9,812 bases of DNA. Origin: an uncultured Shinella sp. Its GTDB lineage: Bacteria; Pseudomonadota; Alphaproteobacteria; Rhizobiales; Rhizobiaceae. The stretch is from assembly GCA_946481465.1 (NCBI GenBank), contig CAMLOC010000070.1, positions 1 to 9,812 of the forward strand, in the 5' to 3' direction. The notes under the pieces were generated by a model. It did not search any database and was not told the DNA's origin. It worked only from the letters and a program-made list of their open reading frames with translations. Position numbers and translations under genes: made by a program. Shown piece after piece: positions 1-5,664 of this stretch (position 1 is the stretch's first letter; each line of letters opens with the position of its first letter).

Positions 1-793
1 GGAAGCCGAGTTGCGGCGGGCAGTCGATCACCACCACGTCATAGTCGTCGGCGACGGAGGACAGCGCCTCGTCGAGCCTGGCGAAGAAGATGCGGCCGTA
101 GTCGCTGCGGTCGCCCTGGGCGAGGACCCGCGGCGTGTCGTGCTCGAACTCCATCAGTTCCAGATTGCCCGGCACGATGTCGAGCCCGGGGAAATTGGTC
201 TTGCGGATGATCTCCTTCAGCGGCCGCCGCTGGTCGTCGTAGCGGATGGCGCCGTAAAGCGTCTCGTTCTCGCCAACGTCGAATTCCGGCTGGAAGCCGT
301 GCACCGCGGAAAGGCTTGCCTGCGGGTCGAGATCGACGGCAAGGACCCGGTGCCCGGTCAGCGCGAGGTGCTGGGCAAGGTGCGCCGTCGTCGTCGTCTT
401 GCCGGAACCGCCCTTGAAGTTGACAACGGCGATGACCTGAAGGTGCTCGCTGCCACGCCGGCGCGGCACGTAGCGCTGGCCGCTGCGGCCGTTCTGCTCC
501 AGATATTCGCGCATCTCCTGCAACTGCTCGGCCGAATAGGACCGGCGGCCGGACGGCGTGACCTGCGGCAGCGGCCCCTTGGATTCCAGCGAGAGATTGC
601 GCAGGTAGCCGCTGGTGACGCCCAGGAAACGGGCGGCCTCGCTCAGCTGGAACTGGCGCAGGTTCTTCTGCGCGACGGGAGGGAACATCTCCAGCCGGTG
701 CTGCTTCAGCTTGTCTGACAGTTCGTGCGCCTGTCCGATGATCAGTTGATCGACCTCGGAAATTGCCCGTCCGAACATTGCGGCCATATTCAT
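1..793 (-). CDS. repA: RepA, ParA-like partitioning ATPase of a repABC replicon (partial, C-terminus beyond left edge)
   Basis: RepA is the ATPase that, with RepB and its parS sites, segregates repABC replicons and represses its own operon. The visible 264 residues show an N-terminal MerR-like winged-helix segment (about 50-98, LSEAARFLGVTSGYLRNLS). Next comes the deviant Walker A motif KGGSGKTTT (127-135), the Walker A' motif AVDLDPQAS (152-160) and the Walker B-like strand VVVIDCPP (253-260) with Asp257. Family members are about 400 residues, so roughly the last third is missing at the left edge; repB and repC should follow there. I chose the ATG at 793. An in-frame ATG at 826 would add 11 residues but lies almost at the predicted transcription start, and neither has a strong ribosome binding site. 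Codon phase is consistent from start to edge with no frameshift. A chromosomal ParA is the alternative, but the N-terminal region before Walker A is characteristic of RepA. The sequence features are seen; the operon context is inferred. Confidence 0.92.
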   Translation of the reverse strand, partial: MNMAAMFGRAISEVDQLIIGQAHELSDKLKQHRLEMFPPVAQKNLRQFQLSEAARFLGVTSGYLRNLSLESKGPLPQVTPSGRRSYSAEQLQEMREYLEQNGRSGQRYVPRRRGSEHLQVIAVVNFKGGSGKTTTTAHLAQHLALTGHRVLAVDLDPQASLSAVHGFQPEFDVGENETLYGAIRYDDQRRPLKEIIRKTNFPGLDIVPGNLELMEFEHDTPRVLAQGDRSDYGRIFFARLDEALSSVADDYDVVVIDCPPQLGF

Positions 794-806
794 GTCGAGA
801 ATCTCA

Positions 807-847
807 AAATGCGATTTCAAACCCATTTGCAGGCTTAAACCGCATTT
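807..847. promoter_or_regulatory. Inverted repeat over the repA promoter, candidate RepA operator
   Basis: AAATGCG at 807-813 is the exact reverse complement of CGCATTT at 841-847. Between them the minus strand carries a second, imperfect copy of the AAATG(C)GGTTT block about 19 bp from the first. The outer arm overlaps the candidate -10 box. RepA proteins are known to autorepress, so an operator is the likely role; binding here is inferred. Confidence 0.35.
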
Positions 848-872
848 AGACGCGATTCTGATTCAAGGGCAA
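844..872 (-). promoter_or_regulatory. Candidate repA promoter
   Basis: On the minus strand, TTGCCC (872-867) and CTAAAT (849-844) are separated by 17 bp, an acceptable -35/-10 pair. It predicts a transcript starting near 837 with a leader of about 44 nt before the ATG at 793. The match is moderate and rests on sequence reading only. Confidence 0.4.
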
Positions 873-1033
873 GGCAAAAAGGGTTAACGCACCCGCGGCA
901 GGGCAGGGCTACGCGAAGATAAACCGGACTTTAGCCTATTGACCATTCCCCGCCTATCGGCACTGCCCGATTCGATTGGGGAAAACTCGGGAAAAGCCAC
1001 TTTTTTTAAGCGACCGCCGGGTCCCGAACGCTC

Positions 1034-1594
1034 TCAGCCGCCCTGCCAGGCCTTTACCGCCTCCAGCGGCCAGACGAGCATCAGGATATTGAGCGCGAGG
1101 CCGTCGCGGATCAACCAGGTGGTCGTCGCCTCGAAGACCACGATGATCGCGACGCTCGCCCAGACGGGCAGGCGCGCCGCAAGGAAGAAGCCAACCACCA
1201 TGGCGAGGATGTCCGCGCTCGAATTGATCACGCTGTCGCCGAAATAGTCGAGCGAGATCGTCGATTCGCGATAGCGGTTGATGATCATGTCGGTGTTCTC
1301 GAGGATCTCCCAGGCGCATTCCAGCGTCAGCGAGAGGGCGAGCCGCAGGTTGAGGCTCGCCTTTTTCACGAGGAGCGTGAAGAGACCGAAGAACAGGATG
1401 CCGTGGATGATGTGGCTCGGCGTGTACCAGTCGGAAAGGTGCTGCGAGTTTTCCGAGGAAATCACCACCCCGTGCCAGAGTTTGACATATCCGCACTTGC
1501 AGATGAGTGGCTGACCCATCGTATAAAGGATGATGGCCGTCGCGCCGACAAAGCCGGCGGCCAGGAGCAGGGAATTCAGCACCGTACGGTTCAC
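1034..1594 (-). CDS. DUF2585 / UPF0314 family membrane protein of unknown function
   Basis: The 186-residue product matches what I know of the UPF0314/DUF2585 family, found widely in Rhizobiales and with no assigned function. I see about four hydrophobic segments: near 8-26, 62-76, 128-156 (probably two passes with a short turn) and 166-182. Polar, conserved-looking blocks sit between them: CKCG (32-35), SQHLSDWYTPSHIIHG (50-65), ECAWEILENTDM (92-103) and YFGDSVINSSAD (117-128). The His, Glu and Asp pattern could form a catalytic or metal site within the membrane, but that is speculation. The start is GTG at 1594: a good Shine-Dalgarno (GAGGA, 1605-1601) lies 6 nt upstream and there is no nearby ATG. 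The frame stays open far upstream, but that stretch is antisense to the FAH gene. It is transcribed toward repA and divergently from the FAH gene. Confidence 0.85.
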   Translation of the reverse strand: MNRTVLNSLLLAAGFVGATAIILYTMGQPLICKCGYVKLWHGVVISSENSQHLSDWYTPSHIIHGILFFGLFTLLVKKASLNLRLALSLTLECAWEILENTDMIINRYRESTISLDYFGDSVINSSADILAMVVGFFLAARLPVWASVAIIVVFEATTTWLIRDGLALNILMLVWPLEAVKAWQGG

Positions 1595-1598
1595 GGGA

Positions 1599-1605
1599 TT
1601 TCCTC
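1599..1605 (-). promoter_or_regulatory. Ribosome binding site deciding the GTG start of the DUF2585 gene
   Basis: The minus strand reads GAGGAAA followed by TCCC and then GTG. The GAGGA core is 6 nt from the start codon. It is one of the better Shine-Dalgarno matches in the window and supports GTG at 1594 over any longer frame. Confidence 0.7.
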
Positions 1606-1614
1606 GAAATGCGA

Positions 1615-1635
1615 TGCGCCGGCACGACCGGCGCA
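1615..1635. promoter_or_regulatory. Perfect inverted repeat in the divergent DUF2585/FAH intergenic region
   Basis: TGCGCCGG (1615-1622) and CCGGCGCA (1628-1635) are exact reverse complements separated by CACGA. The element sits 20 bp upstream of the DUF2585 start and 70 bp upstream of the FAH start. It could be an operator for a dimeric regulator of either gene or a hairpin in a leader transcript. No T tract follows on either strand, so a terminator is unlikely. Confidence 0.5.
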
Positions 1636-1705
1636 CGAGGGTGGAGACAGGTGGCCGGAAGATGACACGATCGCAGGGCCGCAAACAAGATCGGGAGTAG
1701 GACGC

Positions 1706-2722
1706 ATGAAGCTTGCGACACTGAAGAATTCCACCCGCGACGGCCGTCTGGTCGTCGTCTCGCGCGACCTGACGCGCTGCTCGGAAGTGGGGCACATCGC
1801 CCGCACCCTGCAGGATGCGCTGGACGACTGGGAACATGTCGCCCCGCGACTGGAACGGGTCGCCGAGGGACTGGAAACCGGTTCGCAGCCGGCCACCCGC
1901 TTCCACGAGCACGATGCCGCCTCGCCGCTGCCCCGCGCCTACCAGTGGGCGGACGGCTCGGCCTATGTCAACCATGTCGAACTGGTGCGCAAGGCGCGCA
2001 ATGCCGAGATGCCCGAGAGCTTCTGGACCGATCCGCTGATGTATCAGGGCGGCTCCGACAGCTTCCTGGGACCGCGCGATCCGATCCGTGCGGCCGACGA
2101 GGCCTTCGGCATCGACATGGAAGGCGAGATCGCCGTCATCGTCGATGATGTGCCGATGGGGGCGAGCGTCGAGACGGCGCGGCAGGCGATCAAGCTCGTC
2201 ATGCTCGTCAACGACGTGTCGCTGCGCGGCCTCATCCCGGGCGAGCTCGCCAAGGGCTTTGGCTTCTTCCAGTCGAAACCGTCCTCCGCCTTCTCGCCGG
2301 TCGCAGTCACGCCCGATGAGCTGGGCGGGGCCTGGGACGGCGGCAAGCTGCACCTGCCGCTCCTCGTCTCGCTGAACGGCAAGCCCTTCGGCAAGGCCGA
2401 TGCCGGCGTCGACATGACCTTCGATTTCGCCCAGCTCGTCGCCCATGCCGCCAGGACCCGGCCGCTCGTCGCCGGCTCGATCATCGGTTCCGGCACCGTC
2501 TCCAACAAGCTCGACGGCGGCCCCGGCAAGCCGGTTGCTGAAGGCGGGGCCGGCTATTCCTGCATCGCCGAGATCCGCACCATCGAGACGATCACCTCCG
2601 GCGCGCCGAAAACGCCCTTCCTGAAATTCGGCGACACCGTGCGCATCGAGATGAAGGACAAGACGGGCCATTCCATCTTCGGGGCGATCGAGCAGACCGT
2701 CGAACGGCAGGAAAAGGACTGA
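1706..2722 (+). CDS. Fumarylacetoacetate hydrolase (FAH) family protein
   Basis: This is probably the last enzyme of homogentisate breakdown, hydrolysing fumarylacetoacetate to fumarate and acetoacetate in the cytosol. The 338-residue product has the FAH fold in its C-terminal two thirds. Family landmarks are the acidic metal-ligand pair E139-G-E141 (in DMEGEIAVIVDD), the downstream ligand D170 in MLVNDVSLR, the GFGFFQSKPSSAFSP block (184-198) and SGTVSN (262-267). About 100 N-terminal residues are typical of the FAH subclass of this size. The ATG at 1706 follows a GGGAGTAGGA ribosome binding site. maiA starts 4 bp after the stop, which strongly supports the tyrosine/homogentisate assignment over other FAH-family hydratases or decarboxylases. 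The homogentisate dioxygenase gene (hmgA) is not in this window, so the upper pathway must be elsewhere. Confidence 0.88.
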   Translation: MKLATLKNSTRDGRLVVVSRDLTRCSEVGHIARTLQDALDDWEHVAPRLERVAEGLETGSQPATRFHEHDAASPLPRAYQWADGSAYVNHVELVRKARNAEMPESFWTDPLMYQGGSDSFLGPRDPIRAADEAFGIDMEGEIAVIVDDVPMGASVETARQAIKLVMLVNDVSLRGLIPGELAKGFGFFQSKPSSAFSPVAVTPDELGGAWDGGKLHLPLLVSLNGKPFGKADAGVDMTFDFAQLVAHAARTRPLVAGSIIGSGTVSNKLDGGPGKPVAEGGAGYSCIAEIRTIETITSGAPKTPFLKFGDTVRIEMKDKTGHSIFGAIEQTVERQEKD

Positions 2723-2726
2723 GCCG

Positions 2727-3371
2727 ATGGGCGACGAGATCATCCTCTTCGACTATTGGCGCTCGTCCGCCAGCTACCGCGTGCGCATTGCGCTGGAAAG
2801 CCTCGGCCTTGCCTACCGGCGCGAATCCGTCGACCTTCTGGACGGTGCACAGCGCACGCCGGAGCACCGCGCCCGCAATCCGCAGGGCCTTGTCCCGGCC
2901 CTCCTGATCGAGGGGCACATGCTGGCGCAGTCGCTCGCCATCATCGAATATCTCGCCGAGACGCGCCCGCAGGCGCGTTTCCTGCCGGCCGATCCGCTCG
3001 GCCGGCAGCGGGTACGCACGCTTTCCTATGCCATCGCCATGGAAATCCACCCCGTCTGCAACACCGGCGTCATCAACCATGTCGTGGCCATCACCGGGGG
3101 AGGGGAGGAGGTCCGCCTCGACTGGATGAAGAAATACATCGGCGAAGGCCTTCTTGCCGTGGAAAAGCTGCTCGACAACCCGGCGACCGGCACCTTCTGC
3201 CATGGCGACACGCCCGGCATGGCGGATTTCTGCCTCGTGCCGCAGGTCTACAATGCCGAGCGCTGGGGCGTCGATCTGTCGGGCCTCGAACGGGTGCGGC
3301 GCATCGCCGAAGCCTGCCGCGCCCTCCCGGCTTTCAAGGCCGCACATCCGGAGGCGGTGAAACCGGCCTGA
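2727..3371 (+). CDS. maiA: Maleylacetoacetate isomerase (zeta-class glutathione S-transferase)
   Basis: MaiA isomerises maleylacetoacetate to fumarylacetoacetate with glutathione as cofactor, supplying the substrate of the enzyme encoded just upstream. The 214-residue product is the usual length. The thioredoxin-fold domain (about 5-80) carries the zeta-class motif RSSASYRVRIAL (12-23), with Ser13-Ser14. The Cys of the SSC motif known from eukaryotic enzymes is Ala15 here. NPQGLVPAL (51-59) and LAQSLAIIEYL (66-76) mark the glutathione site. The helical C-terminal domain contains YAIAMEIHPVCNT (101-113) and the GMADFCLVPQVYNAERW block (164-180). The start at 2727 sits 4 bp after the FAH stop, with its ribosome binding site (AAAAGGA, 2712-2718) inside the end of that gene, so the two are translated as an operon. 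Confidence 0.93.
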   Translation: MGDEIILFDYWRSSASYRVRIALESLGLAYRRESVDLLDGAQRTPEHRARNPQGLVPALLIEGHMLAQSLAIIEYLAETRPQARFLPADPLGRQRVRTLSYAIAMEIHPVCNTGVINHVVAITGGGEEVRLDWMKKYIGEGLLAVEKLLDNPATGTFCHGDTPGMADFCLVPQVYNAERWGVDLSGLERVRRIAEACRALPAFKAAHPEAVKPA

Positions 3372-3392
3372 TCTTTCAGGCAGGCCGCCGGC

Positions 3393-3430
3393 ATGGTATA
3401 TATACCTTCCAACGAGGAAGGATATACCAT
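3393..3430 (+). promoter_or_regulatory. vapBC operator/promoter: long inverted repeat overlapping RBS and start codon
   Basis: The left arm (3393-3410) starts ATGGTATAT and ends CCTTCC. The right arm GGAAGGATATACCAT (3416-3430) pairs with it, apart from a 3-bp ATA insertion on the left. The spacer is AACGA. The left arm contains a perfect 12-bp palindrome, GGTATATATACC (3395-3406), with a TATATA -10-like core; I see no convincing -35. The right arm includes the Shine-Dalgarno sequence and the first bases of the vapB ATG. VapB-VapC complexes typically autorepress through such sites. Confidence 0.65.
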
Positions 3431-3671
3431 GCCGCTCTATGTGAAGGACCAGGAGGTGGACCGGCTTGCCGAACGGCTGTCCACGCTGCGCAAGGTCAGC
3501 AAGACCGAGGCGGTGCGGCAGGCGCTGGCGCATGAATTGCAGCGCGCGGAGAGCGAGCCGACATTGGTCGAGAAGGCAAAGGCCTTCGTTCGCGAACTGG
3601 ACGCGAAATACCCGAAGACGGGGTTGCCCGCGGACAAAGCCTTCATCGACAGCCTCTATGAGGACAATTGA
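3429..3671 (+). CDS. vapB: VapB family antitoxin (type II toxin-antitoxin)
   Basis: This 80-residue protein is the antitoxin partner of the PIN-domain toxin downstream. The N-terminus MPLYVKDQEVDRLAERLSTLRKVSKTEAVRQALAHEL (1-37) has the layout of a ribbon-helix-helix/PSK-type DNA-binding domain: a short beta strand, then two helices with a turn at VSKTEA. The charged C-terminal half (about 43-80) is the expected toxin-binding tail, ending FIDSLYEDN. A longer frame opens at 3393, but the ATG at 3429 has the GAGGAAGGA ribosome binding site and begins at the family's usual first residues. The vapB stop TGA shares one base with the vapC ATG, giving translational coupling. It lies 57 bp after maiA with no terminator between, so some read-through from the tyrosine operon is possible. 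Confidence 0.88.
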   Translation: MPLYVKDQEVDRLAERLSTLRKVSKTEAVRQALAHELQRAESEPTLVEKAKAFVRELDAKYPKTGLPADKAFIDSLYEDN

Positions 3672-4066
3672 TGTTCGTCGATGCCTCGGCGCTCGTTGCG
3701 ATCCTGGCGTCCGAGGAGGGAGCTGACGCACTCCTGGAACGGGTTCAGCAAGCGAGTGTCCTGTACACGTCCCCCATGGCGGTTTGGGAGACGTCGCTCG
3801 CCCTGGCGCGCGAACGTCAGATTGCGCCGACCGACGCCCTTCATCTCGTCAACGATTTTCTCAAGCTGCTCTCCATCGCGGTCGAGCCCATCGATCAGGG
3901 CGCCGGAGAACTGGCAGTCATCGCCCATCAACGTTTCGGCAAGGGGCGCCATCCCGCAGGCCTCAATTTCGGCGACTGTTTTGCCTATGCCTGCGCAAGG
4001 CAGCTCGACATGCCGCTGCTCTACAAGGGCGACGACTTTCCGCAGACGGATATCGAGACCGCATGA
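3671..4066 (+). CDS. vapC: VapC family PIN-domain ribonuclease toxin
   Basis: VapC toxins are Mg2+-dependent endoribonucleases that cut specific RNAs, often tRNA or rRNA, and are held inactive by VapB. The 131-residue product carries the full PIN acidic set: D4 in MFVDASAL, E40 in PMAVWETSLAL, D102 in NFGDCFAYA, and D121/D122 in YKGDDF. The catalytic centre therefore looks intact. The protein has the compact length of the family. The ATG at 3671 overlaps the vapB stop by one base; a TTG one codon earlier is also in frame but is less likely. The RNA target cannot be read from sequence. It is followed directly by a hairpin that probably ends the transcript. Confidence 0.9.
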   Translation: MFVDASALVAILASEEGADALLERVQQASVLYTSPMAVWETSLALARERQIAPTDALHLVNDFLKLLSIAVEPIDQGAGELAVIAHQRFGKGRHPAGLNFGDCFAYACARQLDMPLLYKGDDFPQTDIETA

Positions 4067-4070
4067 GGAC

Positions 4071-4095
4071 CGCCCCGCCGGAGCGGGGCGATTTC
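4071..4095 (+). terminator. Hairpin terminator after vapC, between convergent vapC and gabD
   Basis: CGCCCCGC (4071-4078) pairs perfectly with GCGGGGCG (4083-4090) around a CGGA loop, followed by ATTTC. It starts 5 bp after the vapC stop and 10 bp before the gabD stop on the other strand. The T tract is short, so termination may be imperfect. A symmetric stem could serve both converging transcripts. Confidence 0.65.
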
Positions 4096-4099
4096 ATCG

Positions 4100-5581
4100 T
4101 CAGGCGACGTCGCCCATGCAGACATATTTCAGTTCCAGGTAGTCGTCGGCGCCGTGGGCGGAGCCCTCGCGGCCGAGGCCGGACTGCTTGATGCCGCCGA
4201 AGGGCGCGGCCTCGGAGGAGATGAGGCCGGTATTGACGCCGACCATGCCGTATTCCAGCGCCTCCGCCACCTTCCAGACCTTCTTGAGGTCGCCGGCAAA
4301 GAAATAGGCGGCAAGACCGAACTCGGTGTCGTTCGCCTGCGCGATCACGTCCTCGACGGTGTCGAAGCGGAAGAGGGGGGCGACCGGGCCGAACGTCTCC
4401 TCCTTCGCCACCGTCATGCCGCGGGCGACGTCCTTCAGCACGGTCGGCTGGAAGAAGGTGCCCTTGCCCTCGACGCGCTTGCCGCCGGCCACAACCGAAG
4501 CGCCCTTGGAAACGGCATCGGCGATATGCGCCTCCACCTTGTCGATCGCGGCCTCCTCGATCAGCGGGCCGATGGTCGTGCCCTCGGCGAAGCCATCGCC
4601 GACCGAAAGCTCGGCGACCTTCCGGGCCAGCTTTTCGGCAAAGATGTCATAGACGTTCGACTGGACGTAGAGGCGGTTCGCGCAGACGCAGGTCTGGCCC
4701 GCATTGCGATACTTCGAGGCCATGGCTCCTTCCACGGCCGCGTCGATATTCGCGTCGTCGAAGACGATGAAGGGTGCGTTGCCGCCAAGTTCCAGGCTCA
4801 CCTTCTTGATCTGGTCGGAGCACTGGCGCATCAGGATGCGGCCGACCTCCGTCGAGCCCGTGAAGGAGATCTTGCGGACCTTCGGATTGGAGCAGAGCTC
4901 CTTGCCGATAGCCGGACCGTCCGTGCCGAGGACGATGTTGAAGACGCCGGCGGGAAGGCCGGCCTTTTCGGCGAGAACCGCAAGGGCGATGGCCGAAAGC
5001 GGCGTCTGCTCGGCCGGCTTGGAGACCACCGTGCAGCCGACGGCGAGCGCCGGCGCCACCTTGCGGGCGATCATCGCTGCCGGGAAATTCCACGGCGTGA
5101 TCGTGCCGACGACGCCGACAGGCTGCTTGATGACCAGCATGCGCTTGTCGGCCGAGGGGGCGGGGATCGTCTCGCCGTTGATGCGTTTTGCCTCTTCCGC
5201 ATACCATTCGACATAGGAAGCGGCATAGAGGATCTCGCCTTTGGCTTCCGGCAGCGGCTTGCCCATTTCGGCGGTGAGGATCGCGGCGAGTTCGTCGGCA
5301 TTCGCCACGATGAGATCGAACCATTTGCGCAGCAGCACGCTGCGTTCCCTGGCGGGGCGGGCGGCCCAGAGCGGCTGCGCCCTATAGGCGGCATCGATGG
5401 CGGCGGCGGTTTCGGTCGCGCCCATTTCGGGCAGCTCCGCGAGCTTCTCGCCGGTCGCGGGGTTGAAGACGTCGAAGGTTTCAGCGCCGTTGCCGCCGGT
5501 CCAGTTGCCGTTGACATAGCCCGCATCGCGCAGGAACGCCGCCGAGGTCAGGTGCCGGGTGAGGGCATCGTAGAAAGCCAT
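4100..5581 (-). CDS. gabD: NAD(P)-dependent succinate-semialdehyde dehydrogenase
   Basis: GabD oxidises succinate semialdehyde to succinate, completing entry of GABA carbon into the TCA cycle. The 493-residue product is a full-length aldehyde dehydrogenase. It shows PWNFP (163-167) with the oxyanion-hole Asn165, the cofactor-site SKPAEQTPLSA (187-197), the FTGSTEVG cofactor loop (240-247), the general base E264 in LELGGNAPF, and NAGQTCVC (293-300). C298 there is the catalytic Cys, and C300 gives the CxC pair typical of succinate-semialdehyde dehydrogenases. EETFGPV (394-400) completes the set. The ATG at 5581 is chosen because AAGGAAGGA lies 4 nt upstream; an in-frame ATG at 5602 would add seven residues (MSERKDS) but has no ribosome binding site. 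It is the second gene after gabT, 83 bp downstream, with a hairpin in the gap. Glutarate-semialdehyde dehydrogenase is the close alternative; gabT adjacency favours the GABA role. Confidence 0.93.
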   Translation of the reverse strand: MAFYDALTRHLTSAAFLRDAGYVNGNWTGGNGAETFDVFNPATGEKLAELPEMGATETAAAIDAAYRAQPLWAARPARERSVLLRKWFDLIVANADELAAILTAEMGKPLPEAKGEILYAASYVEWYAEEAKRINGETIPAPSADKRMLVIKQPVGVVGTITPWNFPAAMIARKVAPALAVGCTVVSKPAEQTPLSAIALAVLAEKAGLPAGVFNIVLGTDGPAIGKELCSNPKVRKISFTGSTEVGRILMRQCSDQIKKVSLELGGNAPFIVFDDANIDAAVEGAMASKYRNAGQTCVCANRLYVQSNVYDIFAEKLARKVAELSVGDGFAEGTTIGPLIEEAAIDKVEAHIADAVSKGASVVAGGKRVEGKGTFFQPTVLKDVARGMTVAKEETFGPVAPLFRFDTVEDVIAQANDTEFGLAAYFFAGDLKKVWKVAEALEYGMVGVNTGLISSEAAPFGGIKQSGLGREGSAHGADDYLELKYVCMGDVA

Positions 5582-5613
5582 GCTGTCCTTCCTTTCGGAC
5601 ATGGAAGGCCGTT

Positions 5614-5637
5614 CACCCAGAGCTTTCGCTCCGGGTG
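5614..5637 (-). promoter_or_regulatory. Intercistronic RNA hairpin with GAAA tetraloop between gabT and gabD
   Basis: As transcribed (minus strand), CACCCGGAGC, loop GAAA, GCTCTGGGTG forms a continuous 10-bp stem with one G-U wobble and a stable GNRA loop. The complementary strand would have a C-A mismatch, so the structure fits the gab mRNA specifically. No U tract follows. It may modulate mRNA stability or the gabT/gabD ratio. Confidence 0.55.
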
Positions 5638-5664
5638 TCGCCTTGAAGGGGATGTGTTTCAGTG

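Larger units (their letters stand above)
794..1033. other. Intergenic region between repA and the DUF2585 gene
   Basis: These 240 bp hold the presumed control region of the repABC operon and the 3' flank of the DUF2585 gene. The repA-proximal half contains a candidate promoter and inverted repeat, listed separately. The distal half has a GGGAAAA tandem (979-985 and 989-995) and a run of seven T at 1001-1007 on the plus strand. There is no convincing terminator stem for the minus-strand DUF2585 transcript, so read-through into repA is possible. I see no parS palindrome of the GTTNNNNGCNNNNAAC type here. Confidence 0.6.

Noticed and set aside
1001..1007. Run of seven T as a terminator for a plus-strand transcript
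   Set aside because: No stem precedes it on the plus strand, and the adjacent genes run on the minus strand, where it is an A run.
794..1033. parS centromere sites near repA
   Set aside because: No GTTNNNNGCNNNNAAC match was found; GTTAAC near 883 is only a 6-bp palindrome.
1034..2743. Long minus-strand open frame extending the DUF2585 protein to 569 residues
   Set aside because: The extension is antisense to the well-supported FAH gene; low-complexity, GC-driven sequence precedes the GTG start with its own ribosome binding site.
3393..3428. Upstream ATG at 3393 as the vapB start
   Set aside because: It would place the operator inside the gene and has no Shine-Dalgarno sequence; the family N-terminus begins at 3429.
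2592..3731. Minus-strand open frame of 379 residues across maiA and vapB
   Set aside because: It is antisense to three recognisable genes, has no family features and reflects high third-position GC.
3372..4099. vapBC as part of a mobile element
   Set aside because: I see no terminal repeats, target duplication or transposase around it; only slightly different codon use suggests past transfer.
5582..5602. Upstream in-frame ATG (MSERKDS extension) as the gabD start
   Set aside because: It lacks a ribosome binding site, while AAGGAAGGA sits 4 nt before the ATG at 5581.
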